DNA of 64,000 nucleotides from Bacillota bacterium (GCA_023397905.1 JAEWSZ010000059.1:1-64000), one strand, 5' to 3'; shown: positions 26,720 to 35,846, counted from the stretch's first letter. A program made the numbers and translations. The notes: generated by a model not told the origin, from the letters alone.

Positions 26720-27874
26720 CTATTTAATACTTTTCTCCACAACCTCTTTCACTTTATCAATCACATACTTAATTTCGCTCTGCTCCATCTTGGCGAATAA
26801 CGGTAACGTTATGATTCTTTCATATAATGCCTCTGCTTTGGGGCAGATACCTTTGTTGTAACCCAGTTTTCGATAATATGGATGATAATAAACCGGTATA
26901 TAATGCACATTTACACCGATTCCATACTCTTTCAGTTTATTATAAAATTCTTTTCTGTCTATACTCAATTTCTCAAGTTCAAGCTGCAAAACATAAATAT
27001 GCCATGCAGAAAGACCATTTGTATCCTGGTATGGAATGGTAATCCCATCTGTATTTTTAAATGCTTCATTATACTGTTTTGCAAAGTCTCTCCTCAGCTT
27101 GAGGAATTTATCAAGCTTTTTAAGCTGGCTTATTCCCAATACGGCCTGTATATCCGTCAATCTATAATTGTACCCAAGAAAATGCTGCTCATAGAACCAA
27201 TCGCCTTCATCCCGGTTTACAAGTCTGTTATGTTCCCTTGTAATCCCATGTGTCCTGAACATAAGCAATTTTTCATACAGTTCCCTGCTATTTGTCGTTA
27301 CAGCTCCACCCTCACCTGTGGTAATTGTTTTGACCGGATGAAAGCTAAATGTTGTCATATGAGAAATGCTGCCTATATCCCTCCCTTTATATTTTGCTCC
27401 TATTGAATGGGCTGCATCTTCTATAACTGTCAGGTTATGTTTTTCTGCTGTCATCATAATGGCATCCAAATCGCATGGTTGTCCTGTAAAATCCACAGGA
27501 ATAACCGCCTTTGTGTCAGGCGTGATTTTTTTCTCAATTTCGGCCGGATCAATATTGTATGTATCGCTGCAAACGTCTGCGAACACAGGCGTTGCCCCCA
27601 TATACAGTGCACAGTTGGCTGAGGCGGCAAATGTCATAGGAGTTGTTATCACTTTATCGCCCGGACCGATATCTGCAGCAAAACACGCTCCGTGAAGTGC
27701 TGCCGTTCCATTTGAAAATACCACGGCATATTTTGCTCCGGTGTATTCTGCAAGTTTTTTTTCAAATTCGGAAACTTTAGGACCTGTTGTTAAAAAATCT
27801 CCTTTTAAAACATCAATAACACCTTGTATATCATCCTCATCTATCCACTGTCTTCCATATGGAATTGGTTTCAT
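26720..27874 (-). CDS. pseC: UDP-4-keto-6-deoxy-L-AltNAc aminotransferase (pseudaminic acid pathway)
   Basis: A 384-residue PLP-dependent DegT/DnrJ/EryC1-family aminotransferase; it aminates the PseB product at C-4. Seen: N-terminal PYGRQWIDEDDIQGVIDVLKG, substrate/PLP region SNGTAALHGACFAA, IEDAAHSIGAKY (Asp pairing with the pyridine N), and the Schiff-base lysine in FSFHPVKTITTGEGGA (about residue 183). The C-terminal HYIPVYYHPYYRKLGY is typical of PseC. Its ATG overlaps the pseG stop by four bases (ATGA). It is the last gene of the pse cluster. The specific assignment rests on having all five partner enzymes next door. Confidence 0.93.
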   Translation of the reverse strand: MKPIPYGRQWIDEDDIQGVIDVLKGDFLTTGPKVSEFEKKLAEYTGAKYAVVFSNGTAALHGACFAADIGPGDKVITTPMTFAASANCALYMGATPVFADVCSDTYNIDPAEIEKKITPDTKAVIPVDFTGQPCDLDAIMMTAEKHNLTVIEDAAHSIGAKYKGRDIGSISHMTTFSFHPVKTITTGEGGAVTTNSRELYEKLLMFRTHGITREHNRLVNRDEGDWFYEQHFLGYNYRLTDIQAVLGISQLKKLDKFLKLRRDFAKQYNEAFKNTDGITIPYQDTNGLSAWHIYVLQLELEKLSIDRKEFYNKLKEYGIGVNVHYIPVYYHPYYRKLGYNKGICPKAEALYERIITLPLFAKMEQSEIKYVIDKVKEVVEKSIK

Positions 27875-29007
27875 GATCTGTACACCTCATCTTTCTCCGG
27901 TTTTTCAATGCAATCTGTAAGTTCCTTTGCAATTCTGTAAGCTCCTCTGCCATCAACCAAACTCCTCATTTTTTTTGACAGATTTTTTCTGGTATCATAA
28001 TCCATAATCAAATCAAACACCTTATGTGGCAGATCGATATTCTTAAAATTGTGATACCATCCTAACAAATTAATATATCCTTTTTGATACAGAGTTTCTG
28101 CCGAACCTTTTTGATTATCTGCCAGAAAGAAGGCAAAAGTCGGCGTTCCGCTGCTGCATAATTCGTACAGAGTACCTCCTCCGGAAGAAATTGCAATGTC
28201 CGAACGGAGCATTATGTTAGACATCGATTCAGTGTCAATATAAAGATTTATGTTTGAATTATCAATTGCAAGTTTTTTTATTTCTGCTTGAAAAACAAAG
28301 CCTGATCCCATAACCACATTATAGTGGAATGCATTGGTTTTTCTGTCTTTTATCAAGATTTTAAGCAGTCTTCCGGTACAGTTATATGGGTCAGCCCCTC
28401 CTGTAGTTATCATTATTTCAACAGCTTCATCAAAAATTCTGTCTCCGTCTATACATTCAAACTTTCTGATTTTCCTCTCAGGTATAAGTGATATATCAGA
28501 AAACTCCTTCCGAAGAGGAATATATTCTGTTCCCAACAATAGTCGCTGACCTTTAAAAGCTGCATTATATGCTAATGAAAAAGCATTTATGCCTCCATTG
28601 ATAATTATATCTGCAGGACAATTAAATAAATTCATATCATCAATAAAAGCAATTTTCTTAACTGATTTCCTCAAATTTTTGAAATATTCCACATCCAAAT
28701 TATATTTATCTACCAGAATCAAGTCGCAACCTTGTTGCTCCACAATTTTGCCGGTTTCAGTCAAATCAAACTCCAGTTCGGCAATACTTCCATAATCAAA
28801 TTTTGTAATATCTGTTTCAGTATCAGTCTTAATTTTGAATATTTCAAAACCTGCAGCTGAGGCTTTATCCAAGCCTTGCTTGTATTCCCCTATGAAATAA
28901 ACCCTACAGCCCAGATTTTTTAATTCCTCAGCAACTGCCATGCATCTCATCACATGACCCATTCCAATTGAAGGGCCTCCATCAGCTCTTATCGCTATGT
29001 TGTACAT
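27871..29007 (-). CDS. pseG: UDP-2,4-diacetamido-2,4,6-trideoxy-L-altropyranose hydrolase
   Basis: A 378-residue GT-B-fold enzyme that removes UDP from the 2,4-diacetamido sugar in pseudaminic acid synthesis. The N-terminal IRADGGPSIGMGHVMRCMAVA contains the conserved GMGH; His18 corresponds to the catalytic His of PseG. SSGGGTLYELCSSGTP is the UDP-binding GT-B C-terminal motif, and NGGINAF and GGADPYN glycine loops are present. It overlaps pseH by 26 bases upstream and pseC by four downstream. The length is somewhat above Campylobacter PseG (about 275) because of inserts in the first domain. Confidence 0.92.
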   Translation of the reverse strand: MYNIAIRADGGPSIGMGHVMRCMAVAEELKNLGCRVYFIGEYKQGLDKASAAGFEIFKIKTDTETDITKFDYGSIAELEFDLTETGKIVEQQGCDLILVDKYNLDVEYFKNLRKSVKKIAFIDDMNLFNCPADIIINGGINAFSLAYNAAFKGQRLLLGTEYIPLRKEFSDISLIPERKIRKFECIDGDRIFDEAVEIMITTGGADPYNCTGRLLKILIKDRKTNAFHYNVVMGSGFVFQAEIKKLAIDNSNINLYIDTESMSNIMLRSDIAISSGGGTLYELCSSGTPTFAFFLADNQKGSAETLYQKGYINLLGWYHNFKNIDLPHKVFDLIMDYDTRKNLSKKMRSLVDGRGAYRIAKELTDCIEKPEKDEVYRS

Positions 29008-29518
29008 TCTCCCATTCCTCTTTTAAAATGGACATTTCTATTACATTTTTGAATATACCATTTTTAAAAATGTCCTGTCTGGATATGCCATCAATACTAA
29101 ACCCTAATATTTTATACATTTCAACAGCTCTTTTATTGTCTTCAAATACACGCAAATAAACTTTATTTAAATTAAGCAGCTTGAATGCATATTCCATAAC
29201 AAGCATACTGGCTTCCTTTGCATATCCTTTTCCGGCATATTGCCGCTCCCCGATAAGAATGCCATATTCGGCTTTACGGTTTATATTATCGATAGAACTT
29301 AGTCCTACTGTCCCAATTGGTATATCTTCTAAAGAAATATATATAACAAACTCTTTTCTGGAAATTGATTTTGCATAAGTTTCAAACCATTTTCTATGAC
29401 TTTTCAATGATATTTCACCATCATTGAAAAGACAAGCGGAGATTTCAGGATCATTCCGCCATTTAACTATATATTTATCATGGTTTTCATCTAAAGGTAT
29501 TATTTTAACTTTAATCAC
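28982..29518 (-). CDS. pseH: GNAT N-acetyltransferase of the pseudaminic acid pathway
   Basis: A 178-residue acetyltransferase that N-acetylates the 4-amino group of the PseC product. The GNAT acetyl-CoA motif is RQYAGKGYAKEASMLVMEYAF (about residues 93-113), followed by LNLNKVYLRVFEDNKRAVEMYKILGF. A RimJ-like N-terminus with WRNDPEI is typical of PseH. It starts at GTG (29518), with an AGGAC-like site about ten bases before. It is positioned between pseI and pseG, overlapping the latter. Confidence 0.88.
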   Translation of the reverse strand: MIKVKIIPLDENHDKYIVKWRNDPEISACLFNDGEISLKSHRKWFETYAKSISRKEFVIYISLEDIPIGTVGLSSIDNINRKAEYGILIGERQYAGKGYAKEASMLVMEYAFKLLNLNKVYLRVFEDNKRAVEMYKILGFSIDGISRQDIFKNGIFKNVIEMSILKEEWENVQHSDKS

Positions 29519-29538
29519 AACAAAATCACCGTCCTGCT

Positions 29539-30594
29539 TTATTCAACCAAAATATGTTTTCTTTCTAAAGGCGTCCCTCTTTCAATATCTTCCATAGATC
29601 TTTTCCCCAAAACTTCCTCATAATATCTGGGATGCATACCATTTGCAGGCCTGATAACTCTTATATTCTGCTCGGTAAATTCTTCTCCGGCCATTATTTC
29701 CTTAACGACAAATATTGACTTCCGGAAAACCTTATTGTTTTCTTCCTGTCTGGAAACCTTATAAGAAACATCGCCAATTGCTTTTTCTGTTTCTCGGATA
29801 TCCTTAACCATTGAAGCAAATTCTTTTTTCTCCATAGAAAATGAAGCATCTGGATTCTCAATATCTCTGCTGATACAGAAATGTTTTTCAATAACTTTAG
29901 CCCCCAATGCAACGGCTGTTGTAGCTGCTATTGAACCCAAACTGTGATCGGAAAGACCAGTAACCAATCCAAATCTTTTCTGCATATCCTGAATTGTAGC
30001 TAAATTCATATCCTCAGGTATTGCAGGATATGAACTGGAGCATTTCAATAGGCATACATCTTCACAACCCTCTTTACGTGCAACACCCACAGCTTCCTCT
30101 ATTTCCTCCGGAGATGCCATTCCGGTAGAAATTATCATTGGTTTTCCCTTTGAAGCCACATATTTTATTAAAGGAATATCTACAATCTCAAAAGAGGCAA
30201 TTTTATAAAACTCAATGCCTATACTTTCCAGAAAGTCGACAGAAGTCTTATCAAAAGGGGTCGACAAAAAATCTATCCCCACTTTTTCTGCCTCTTTCAT
30301 CAATTGCGGTTGCCATTCCCATGGAGTAAAGGCTTTTCCATATAAGCTGTATAATGTTTCTCCGCCCCATGTTCCGGTATCTATTCTAAAATATTCATTA
30401 TTACAATCAATAGTTATTGTATCGGGTGTATAGGTCTGTATTTTAATACAGTCAGCCCCGGCTTCTCTGGCAGCATGTATTATTTCTATGGCCCTGCTTA
30501 TATCACCCGCATGATTTGCAGACATCTCAGCAATAATATAGCAGGGATACCCCTCACCTATTTTTCTGTCTTTTATGAGTATATGCTTTTTCAG
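29539..30594 (-). CDS. pseI: Pseudaminic acid synthase, probable CTG start
   Basis: Condenses 2,4-diacetamido-trideoxy-altrose with phosphoenolpyruvate to give pseudaminic acid (NeuB family). Seen: AEMSANHAGDISRAIEIIHAA, DCIKIQTYTPDTITID, the FLSTPFDKTSVDFLESIGI barrel strand, ISTGMASPEEIEEAV and GLSDHSLGS. The C-terminal about 60 residues are the SAF/antifreeze-like domain (KSIFVVKEIMAGEEFTEQNIRVIRP). No ATG is available: GGAGGG at 30606-30601 is six bases from a CTG at 30594, which gives 351 residues, the usual length. A TTG at 30633, overlapping pseF, is in frame but lacks a ribosome-binding site and lies upstream of the GGAGGG. Confidence 0.93.
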   Translation of the reverse strand: MKKHILIKDRKIGEGYPCYIIAEMSANHAGDISRAIEIIHAAREAGADCIKIQTYTPDTITIDCNNEYFRIDTGTWGGETLYSLYGKAFTPWEWQPQLMKEAEKVGIDFLSTPFDKTSVDFLESIGIEFYKIASFEIVDIPLIKYVASKGKPMIISTGMASPEEIEEAVGVARKEGCEDVCLLKCSSSYPAIPEDMNLATIQDMQKRFGLVTGLSDHSLGSIAATTAVALGAKVIEKHFCISRDIENPDASFSMEKKEFASMVKDIRETEKAIGDVSYKVSRQEENNKVFRKSIFVVKEIMAGEEFTEQNIRVIRPANGMHPRYYEEVLGKRSMEDIERGTPLERKHILVE

Positions 30595-30622
30595 GCTTAT
30601 CCCTCCTATTAAACCAAATAGT

Positions 30623-31318
30623 TTATTTGTCAAATTTATTCAGATATTTGAACTTGAGCTCCGCCAATACCCAATCATCGGGAGTATCAATATCCTGAAC
30701 CTCGATTTCAGGTACAATAAAAGGAATTGTATTTTTAGTTATAAGCTTTTGTTCTTTAAGAAAAACTTCCGATTTCATTGCATAAAACTGCCCGCAGTCA
30801 TGGTAAAAAGGTTCAAGATCTTGTGATCTTGTATTCAAATATTCCGGCCATTTCATAGTTGCTTTTCCCTCATGTACAACTATACCTCTCTGGGGAGGAA
30901 ATGAAAACCGTACAACAGGCAAAAGTGATTCAGCCTTGCTTGAAATCAACTTATTCATTGCTTCCTTGAGCCTTTCAGCTGTTATGAATGGTGCCGTTGG
31001 ATACAGGCAACAGAAATAATCAAATTCCATCTTCATATTTTCATAATTCAGGAGTACCTCCCTTATTACATCAGCTGTAACAGCATAGTCGTTTGAAGTC
31101 TCAGCACTCCTGAAAAATGGCACTTCTGCTCCGTATTTAATACTAATTTCAGCAATTTCGGCATCATCTGTAGATACCATAACCTTATCAAATATTTCAC
31201 TCTTTTTTGCCGCTTCAATCGAATAACTTATAATCGGTCGTCCGCAAAATTCTTTAATATTTTTACGTGGTATTCTCTTACTCCCACCTCTTGCAGTTAT
31301 TATTGCTATATTCTTCAA
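30623..31318 (-). CDS. pseF: CMP-pseudaminic acid synthetase (cytidylyltransferase)
   Basis: Activates pseudaminic acid with CTP, giving the donor used by Maf transferases. A 231-residue CMP-sialate-synthetase-family protein: IAIITARGGSKRIPRKNIKEF (nucleotide-binding signature near the N-terminus), PIISYSIEAAKKS, VSTDDAEIAEI and LYPTAPFITAERL. Translation starts most plausibly at TTG (31318), five bases after GGAGG; the upstream GTG codon is part of that ribosome-binding site. The gene sits between pseB and pseI, with its stop overlapping the alternative pseI TTG. Confidence 0.92.
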   Translation of the reverse strand: MKNIAIITARGGSKRIPRKNIKEFCGRPIISYSIEAAKKSEIFDKVMVSTDDAEIAEISIKYGAEVPFFRSAETSNDYAVTADVIREVLLNYENMKMEFDYFCCLYPTAPFITAERLKEAMNKLISSKAESLLPVVRFSFPPQRGIVVHEGKATMKWPEYLNTRSQDLEPFYHDCGQFYAMKSEVFLKEQKLITKNTIPFIVPEIEVQDIDTPDDWVLAELKFKYLNKFDK

Positions 31319-31363
31319 ATCAGCCTCCACAGCATATCTAAAGTTTTATTGTCTTACAGTTAT

Positions 31364-32371
31364 TCAAAACATTCTTTCAACACGATACTTTAAATCTTCA
31401 ACTGTGAGCCACTGGGTATTTGCACCTGAGTTATATTCAAACCCTTCTGCTATAAGCTTTCCGCCTTCTGTAAAATGGCGTTTTGACTTCCACCAGTCAA
31501 ATTGCGGATATATTATATAATGTTTATCATATTCATAGGTTGATCTTGAATCATCCTTCGTAATCATCACTTCGTCCAGTTTTTCACCTTCTCTGATACC
31601 CACTTCCTTTATATCAATCTCTCTGCCTCCCATTGCTCTGGCCAAATCAATAATTTTAAAGGATGGTATCTTGGAAATATATGTCTCTCCGCCCTTTGAT
31701 TCAGCTATAGCCTTTAATACCAGAGCCACACCCTCATCCAGAGTTATCCAGAACCTGGTCATGCGGATATCTGTGACCGGAAGCTCTTTTGAACCACTAT
31801 TCAGTATATCTTTAAAAAATGGAATTACAGAACCCCTGCTGCCTGCAACATTGCCATACCTGACTACAGAAAAAACAGTCCCACTCATGCCGGAATATGC
31901 CCCTGCCGAAATAAAAAGCTTATCGGATACAAGTTTGGTACCGCCATATAGATTTATAGGATTAACTGCTTTATCTGTCGACAAAGCCACTACCTTTTTT
32001 ACGCCTCTGTCCAATGCCGCATCAATAACGTTCTGCGCTCCGTGTATATTTGTCTTTATTGCTTCAAAAGGGTTGTATTCGCAGGCAGGCACCTGTTTCA
32101 TAGCAGCGGCGTGTACAACATAATCAACTCCATTGAATGCCCTGTATAACCTGTCTTTGTCCCTGACATCACCAATAAAAAATCGCAGCCTAGAAGTTTT
32201 GTCTTTACCATATTTGCTTTCCAGTTCCTTCTGCATCACAAACTGTTTATATTCATCTCTTGAATATATAATCATTCTTTCAATATCATATTTCTCCAAA
32301 ACTGTCTTAGTAAAAGTTTTTCCAAAAGAACCGGTACCGCCGGTTACTAAAATTGTTTTTCCCGTAAACAA
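31364..32371 (-). CDS. pseB: UDP-GlcNAc 4,6-dehydratase (inverting), first step to pseudaminic acid
   Basis: A 335-residue extended SDR enzyme. Seen: NAD-binding TGGTGSFGKTF near the N-terminus, FIGDVRDKDRL, VVHAAAMKQVPACEYNPFEAIKTN, and the catalytic STDKAVNPINLYGG followed by TK, which has the Asp-Lys and Tyr-x-x-x-Lys residues typical of PseB/FlaA1. I start at a TTG (32371) that has GGGGTGG five bases upstream and gives the FTGKTILVTGG N-terminus usual for PseB; an alternative TTG at 32389 overlaps the previous stop and has its ribosome-binding site too close. It heads the pseB-F-I-H-G-C series. Confidence 0.94.
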   Translation of the reverse strand: MFTGKTILVTGGTGSFGKTFTKTVLEKYDIERMIIYSRDEYKQFVMQKELESKYGKDKTSRLRFFIGDVRDKDRLYRAFNGVDYVVHAAAMKQVPACEYNPFEAIKTNIHGAQNVIDAALDRGVKKVVALSTDKAVNPINLYGGTKLVSDKLFISAGAYSGMSGTVFSVVRYGNVAGSRGSVIPFFKDILNSGSKELPVTDIRMTRFWITLDEGVALVLKAIAESKGGETYISKIPSFKIIDLARAMGGREIDIKEVGIREGEKLDEVMITKDDSRSTYEYDKHYIIYPQFDWWKSKRHFTEGGKLIAEGFEYNSGANTQWLTVEDLKYRVERMF

Positions 32372-32385
32372 ATTATCCACCCCAA

Positions 32386-32643
32386 TCAAGCCTCTCCAAG
32401 TATAGGTTTAACTTTATAATACAATGCATCTGCCATTCTTATATAATCCTTTGTCTGCATAACCTCAAGCAAATAATTCAGCAGAATATTTTTTTGTTGA
32501 AGCACTTCAGGATTATCCTGAAAGTTTTTATCAAAAAAATCCGATAATTCGGTACAAATATCTACAAAATCCTTATTTAATTCGTCAGGAAGTTTAAAAT
32601 AAATATCAGCTGCAAATGTCTCTATTTTATCTACAATTTCCAT
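32386..32643 (-). CDS. Small helical protein between maf and pseB
   Basis: An acidic 85-residue protein of predicted helices (DKIETFAADIYFKLPDELNKD; LQQKNILLNYLLEVMQTKDYIRMADALYYKVKP), without membrane or export signals. It begins one base after the Maf stop, with GGAGAGG about ten bases before the ATG at 32643, and its stop is 14 bases from the chosen pseB start, so it is clearly part of the same operon. I do not recognise a named family with certainty. Position suggests a partner or chaperone for Maf or the flagellin, similar in size to FliT-like or small flagellar glycosylation accessory proteins; this is inference. Confidence 0.7.
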   Translation of the reverse strand: MEIVDKIETFAADIYFKLPDELNKDFVDICTELSDFFDKNFQDNPEVLQQKNILLNYLLEVMQTKDYIRMADALYYKVKPILGEA

Positions 32644-32644
32644 A

Positions 32645-34450
32645 TTATTTTTCCTCTCCAATATAACATTCCGTGTTTAGATGAGATTTCAATGCCATTA
32701 TATAAACTTCAACGCTTTCAATAACTTTTTCACTGACTGCTTTTAAATCCTTATAATACTTAAGATTTCTTTCCATCATTTTCTTTTCATCCGAGGCATT
32801 TAATTGCATTGGAAAAGAACGGATTTCCCTGTTGTAGCTGATTGTAACCGACTGAAGTATAAAATGTCCCGCTTGGTTTTCATTTAACAAACTATCTAAT
32901 GTATTTCTCTGTTTTTCCATAAGTGCAACCCGGCCATTTTTTTTACTTCCCAAAAGCTTATCATAATATTTTTTTGATTTTTTATTTAAATTCAAAAAAT
33001 ATTCTTTTAGTTCTTCAAAAAATGCTACAGCTTTATTAGTTACATCTTCTTTATTATTATCAATTTCTTGTCCTTCTTTTATTTTATCATAAATATAGGT
33101 TAATCTTTCGATATTCTCCCTGTTATTAAAATATTGTGAAATAACATCAGATAGTTTTAAATTTATTGCACCGGCGATTTTTGCGCCCCCTTCCGTTGCA
33201 TTAATATAAGTTCTATCTTTATCCTGGGCAATAACACTTTCAATCCATGTCTTTGTATTTCTGAAATTTTCATTGGTTTCCAGCTTTTCACCATTTTGTC
33301 CTGCCACATATACAATATTTTTTTTATAGTTGCTCATTGCATCTTCATCAAGATACTCTGAAAACCTGGCAGTATGTGTGCGTCCGCCTGTATACGCCAG
33401 ATCCAATCCTGTAAATATTATAGGATCACACTCCAAATATATGGCAAATGCAATAAGTACATGGGATACATTACTTCCCACCTCCAGATTTGTAAAACCA
33501 ATAGCCTCATTAAATTTATTAAATAACCCATCCCCTATTCTTCCGGTAAATATTATTTTATTAAACTTATCGAGAATATCATTTAGGATAACATTAGGCC
33601 CTACAAAAATAAGATCTTCTGGAATCACATGAGTATTATAAAAATTGGTTGTTAATTTAACTCTTTCTATAGAAGAAACAATATCAGGCTTAATATTTTT
33701 ACCAAAAAGAGTATTCATAGCTCCATCGACACTAAAAATAAGAGCTTTGTCTTTTAATTGTGTAAACAGATCAATATTTTTATCCAATGATGGTCCTGCT
33801 CCCACAATAACAGCAGGTTTACCCTTATATACACCTCCAAAAGGCTTACAATCCAATCCTCTGAAAACATGACTCCAATTATTTATATAATTATCCATTC
33901 CTATTAATACATCTTCTACGGCGTTGCCAAATGCGCCTATCCAACTGTGAAGTTTTTCAAACAAAGCGTTTAGTATATTGTTCAATTCAATCGGATAATA
34001 TGATTTGACATAGGGCATGGTCAATATTTCAATATTTTTAAGATTGTAGATCTTTTCCAGATCAGAAAACGCCAAATCCATTTGTCTTCCAAGTGTATTC
34101 TCAGTTCCAATTATCAAATTAACCCTGGGATCTGAAAAAAGTGCTATCTGACCGGTATCTCCATTAACATAAATGCTTTCTGTGTTTTCATTTATAATCT
34201 CCACAATGATCATTGTGCTGAATGGAGTTTTTCTTTTATATATTTCTAAAATCAAATTAAAATTTCTCAGTCCAAAAATTATAAAATTTCTGTGATAAGT
34301 AAAATCAATTCTGTTTATGATCAATTCAACTTCTTTATCCTTATCTATCTGGCTGGTTAATAAATATTTCGTGACATCTGATGGCTCATTTTCAGTCGGC
34401 TCAACATTCCAGACAGACTCTTTTACCTTGCTCAATTTGATAAACGCCAT
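32645..34450 (-). CDS. Motility-associated factor (Maf) flagellin glycosyltransferase
   Basis: A 601-residue member of the Maf/DUF115 family, which transfers nonulosonic acids (pseudaminic or legionaminic acid) from the CMP donor to Ser/Thr of flagellin before export. Seen: the family hallmark PAVIVGAGPSLDKNIDLF (central, about residues 210-225), FSVDGAMNTLFGKNIKPDIVSSIER, and IFTGLDLAYTGGRTH, resembling the sialyltransferase-like core. The N-terminal about 200 residues form the variable domain; the C-terminal about 150 residues are helical. It lies directly downstream of flagellin and upstream of the full pse pathway, so the donor is almost certainly CMP-pseudaminic acid. Confidence 0.92.
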   Translation of the reverse strand: MAFIKLSKVKESVWNVEPTENEPSDVTKYLLTSQIDKDKEVELIINRIDFTYHRNFIIFGLRNFNLILEIYKRKTPFSTMIIVEIINENTESIYVNGDTGQIALFSDPRVNLIIGTENTLGRQMDLAFSDLEKIYNLKNIEILTMPYVKSYYPIELNNILNALFEKLHSWIGAFGNAVEDVLIGMDNYINNWSHVFRGLDCKPFGGVYKGKPAVIVGAGPSLDKNIDLFTQLKDKALIFSVDGAMNTLFGKNIKPDIVSSIERVKLTTNFYNTHVIPEDLIFVGPNVILNDILDKFNKIIFTGRIGDGLFNKFNEAIGFTNLEVGSNVSHVLIAFAIYLECDPIIFTGLDLAYTGGRTHTARFSEYLDEDAMSNYKKNIVYVAGQNGEKLETNENFRNTKTWIESVIAQDKDRTYINATEGGAKIAGAINLKLSDVISQYFNNRENIERLTYIYDKIKEGQEIDNNKEDVTNKAVAFFEELKEYFLNLNKKSKKYYDKLLGSKKNGRVALMEKQRNTLDSLLNENQAGHFILQSVTISYNREIRSFPMQLNASDEKKMMERNLKYYKDLKAVSEKVIESVEVYIMALKSHLNTECYIGEEK

Positions 34451-34483
34451 AATTTCCTCCGAAAATACATTAGCATAACTGAT

Positions 34484-34520
34484 AAAAAGAGGCAGCAGCC
34501 TAAGCCAGTGCCTCTTTTTT
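34484..34520 (-). terminator. Intrinsic terminator after flagellin
   Basis: On the minus strand AAAGAGGCA and TGCCTCTTT form the base of a strong stem with a short inner GGC/GCT extension, followed by TTTTT. It begins 21 bases after the flagellin stop, so most hag transcripts should end here and the maf-pse genes would depend on read-through or their own promoter. Confidence 0.85.
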
Positions 34521-34540
34521 CATTACAGGATTATACTTGA

Positions 34541-35722
34541 TTATTGTAATAACTGCAGTACACTCTGTGGCTGTTGATTTGCCTGAGCAAGCATTGCCTG
34601 AGCAGCCTGAGTAAGAATATTGCTCTTTGTGTACTCAGTCATTTCCTTAGCCATGTCTACGTCACGGATACGTGATTCGGAAGCCTGCAGATTTTCAGAA
34701 GCTGTATCCAAGTTATTGATAGTATGTTCAAGTCTGTTCTGAATAGCACCCAGTGAAGATCTCTGATGTGATACCTGTGAAATAGCGTTGTTAACTGTTT
34801 CAATAGCGTTAGCAGCACCCCACTTTGATGAAATATCAACTTTATCTACACCCAAATCACTTGACTTCATGCTTCCAATTGAAATAAACAGAGTTTGTCC
34901 GGAATTTGCTCCGATCTGAGCCAATATTGAGTTGTCGAGATCACTTGTAGCTGATTGATAATCACCAAATACAAATGTAATACTTTCTCCAACCTTCATA
35001 TCCTGAACACTTCCGCTAAGCGATAAAGCAGTACCACCTATGATATCTGTCCCAAAAGCAATCTGAGCTGCAGAAACCGTAAGAAGAGTTGTTATATTTT
35101 GTCCACCGCTCTTTGATATTACTTTAAAATAACTTGCGCTAAATGTACCTTCATCACCAGAAACTCTTACAATTGTAACTGCTCCATTGTACTTTGATCC
35201 GGTTTTAACAGCATCCTGAAAAGCTGTGAGGTTTGCACCAATCACTAATTTTGAATTGTTGTTGATATTAACAAATCCGTCAACTTTGTCTGCAACACCC
35301 TTTGCAGTACCGTCTAACAGTTTCTTGGTATTGAACTCGGTAGTATTTGCAATTCTGTCAAGTTCACTTTGTAACTGTGAGACTTCAGACTGGAGTTCTT
35401 TTCTGTCTGAATCTGTGTTGGTATCATTTGCTGACTGAACTGACAATTCTCTCATTCTCTGCAGAATTGAGTGTGATTCGTTCAAAGCACCTTCAGCTGT
35501 CTGAATCAATGAAATACTGTCCTGTGAATTTCTGGATGCCTGATCCAAACCTCTGATCTGACCTCTCATTTTTTCAGATATTGCCAAACCTGCTGCATCG
35601 TCTCCGGCTCTGTTGATTCTGAGACCTGATGACAACTTTTCCAGTGACTTCTGAGTGTTTGTTCTGTTAACACCTAACTGTCTGTTAGTGTTAATAGCCA
35701 TAAGATTGTGATTAATTCTCAT
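34541..35722 (-). CDS. hag: Flagellin
   Basis: Filament subunit of 393 residues, exported through the flagellar type III system. The N-terminal D0/D1 ([59 protein letters not shown]) and the C-terminal D1/D0 ([39 protein letters not shown]) are textbook. Residues about 150-290 form a surface domain larger than that of the minimal Bacillus Hag and rich in Ser/Thr, which are possible pseudaminic acid attachment sites. It has a sigma-D promoter at 35847-35873, a hairpin in the leader presenting AGGA, and a strong terminator. This is the only flagellin in the window. Confidence 0.98.
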   Translation of the reverse strand: MRINHNLMAINTNRQLGVNRTNTQKSLEKLSSGLRINRAGDDAAGLAISEKMRGQIRGLDQASRNSQDSISLIQTAEGALNESHSILQRMRELSVQSANDTNTDSDRKELQSEVSQLQSELDRIANTTEFNTKKLLDGTAKGVADKVDGFVNINNNSKLVIGANLTAFQDAVKTGSKYNGAVTIVRVSGDEGTFSASYFKVISKSGGQNITTLLTVSAAQIAFGTDIIGGTALSLSGSVQDMKVGESITFVFGDYQSATSDLDNSILAQIGANSGQTLFISIGSMKSSDLGVDKVDISSKWGAANAIETVNNAISQVSHQRSSLGAIQNRLEHTINNLDTASENLQASESRIRDVDMAKEMTEYTKSNILTQAAQAMLAQANQQPQSVLQLLQ

Positions 35723-35733
35723 AACTTAAAAAT

Positions 35734-35775
35734 CCTCCATGATTTTATTTTTTATTTACGGGAATCCTTTCCCGT
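35734..35775 (-). promoter_or_regulatory. Probable CsrA-binding leader of flagellin mRNA
   Basis: On the minus strand a perfect 7-bp stem ACGGGAA/TTCCCGT (35775-35758) closes a four-base AGGA loop, giving AAGGAT, the core of the CsrA consensus. Nineteen bases further on is the Shine-Dalgarno GGAGG (35738-35734) within TGGAGGAT, a natural second GGA site. Two such sites, one over the Shine-Dalgarno, is how CsrA represses hag in Bacillus subtilis. CsrA and FliW are encoded at 43159-43833. Confidence 0.72.
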
Positions 35776-35846
35776 ATGGTATGCAGACCCGCCATCTGAT
35801 TTTATCCGGCCGGTATAAAGGCAGATGTACTTTTCTACTTAATTAT

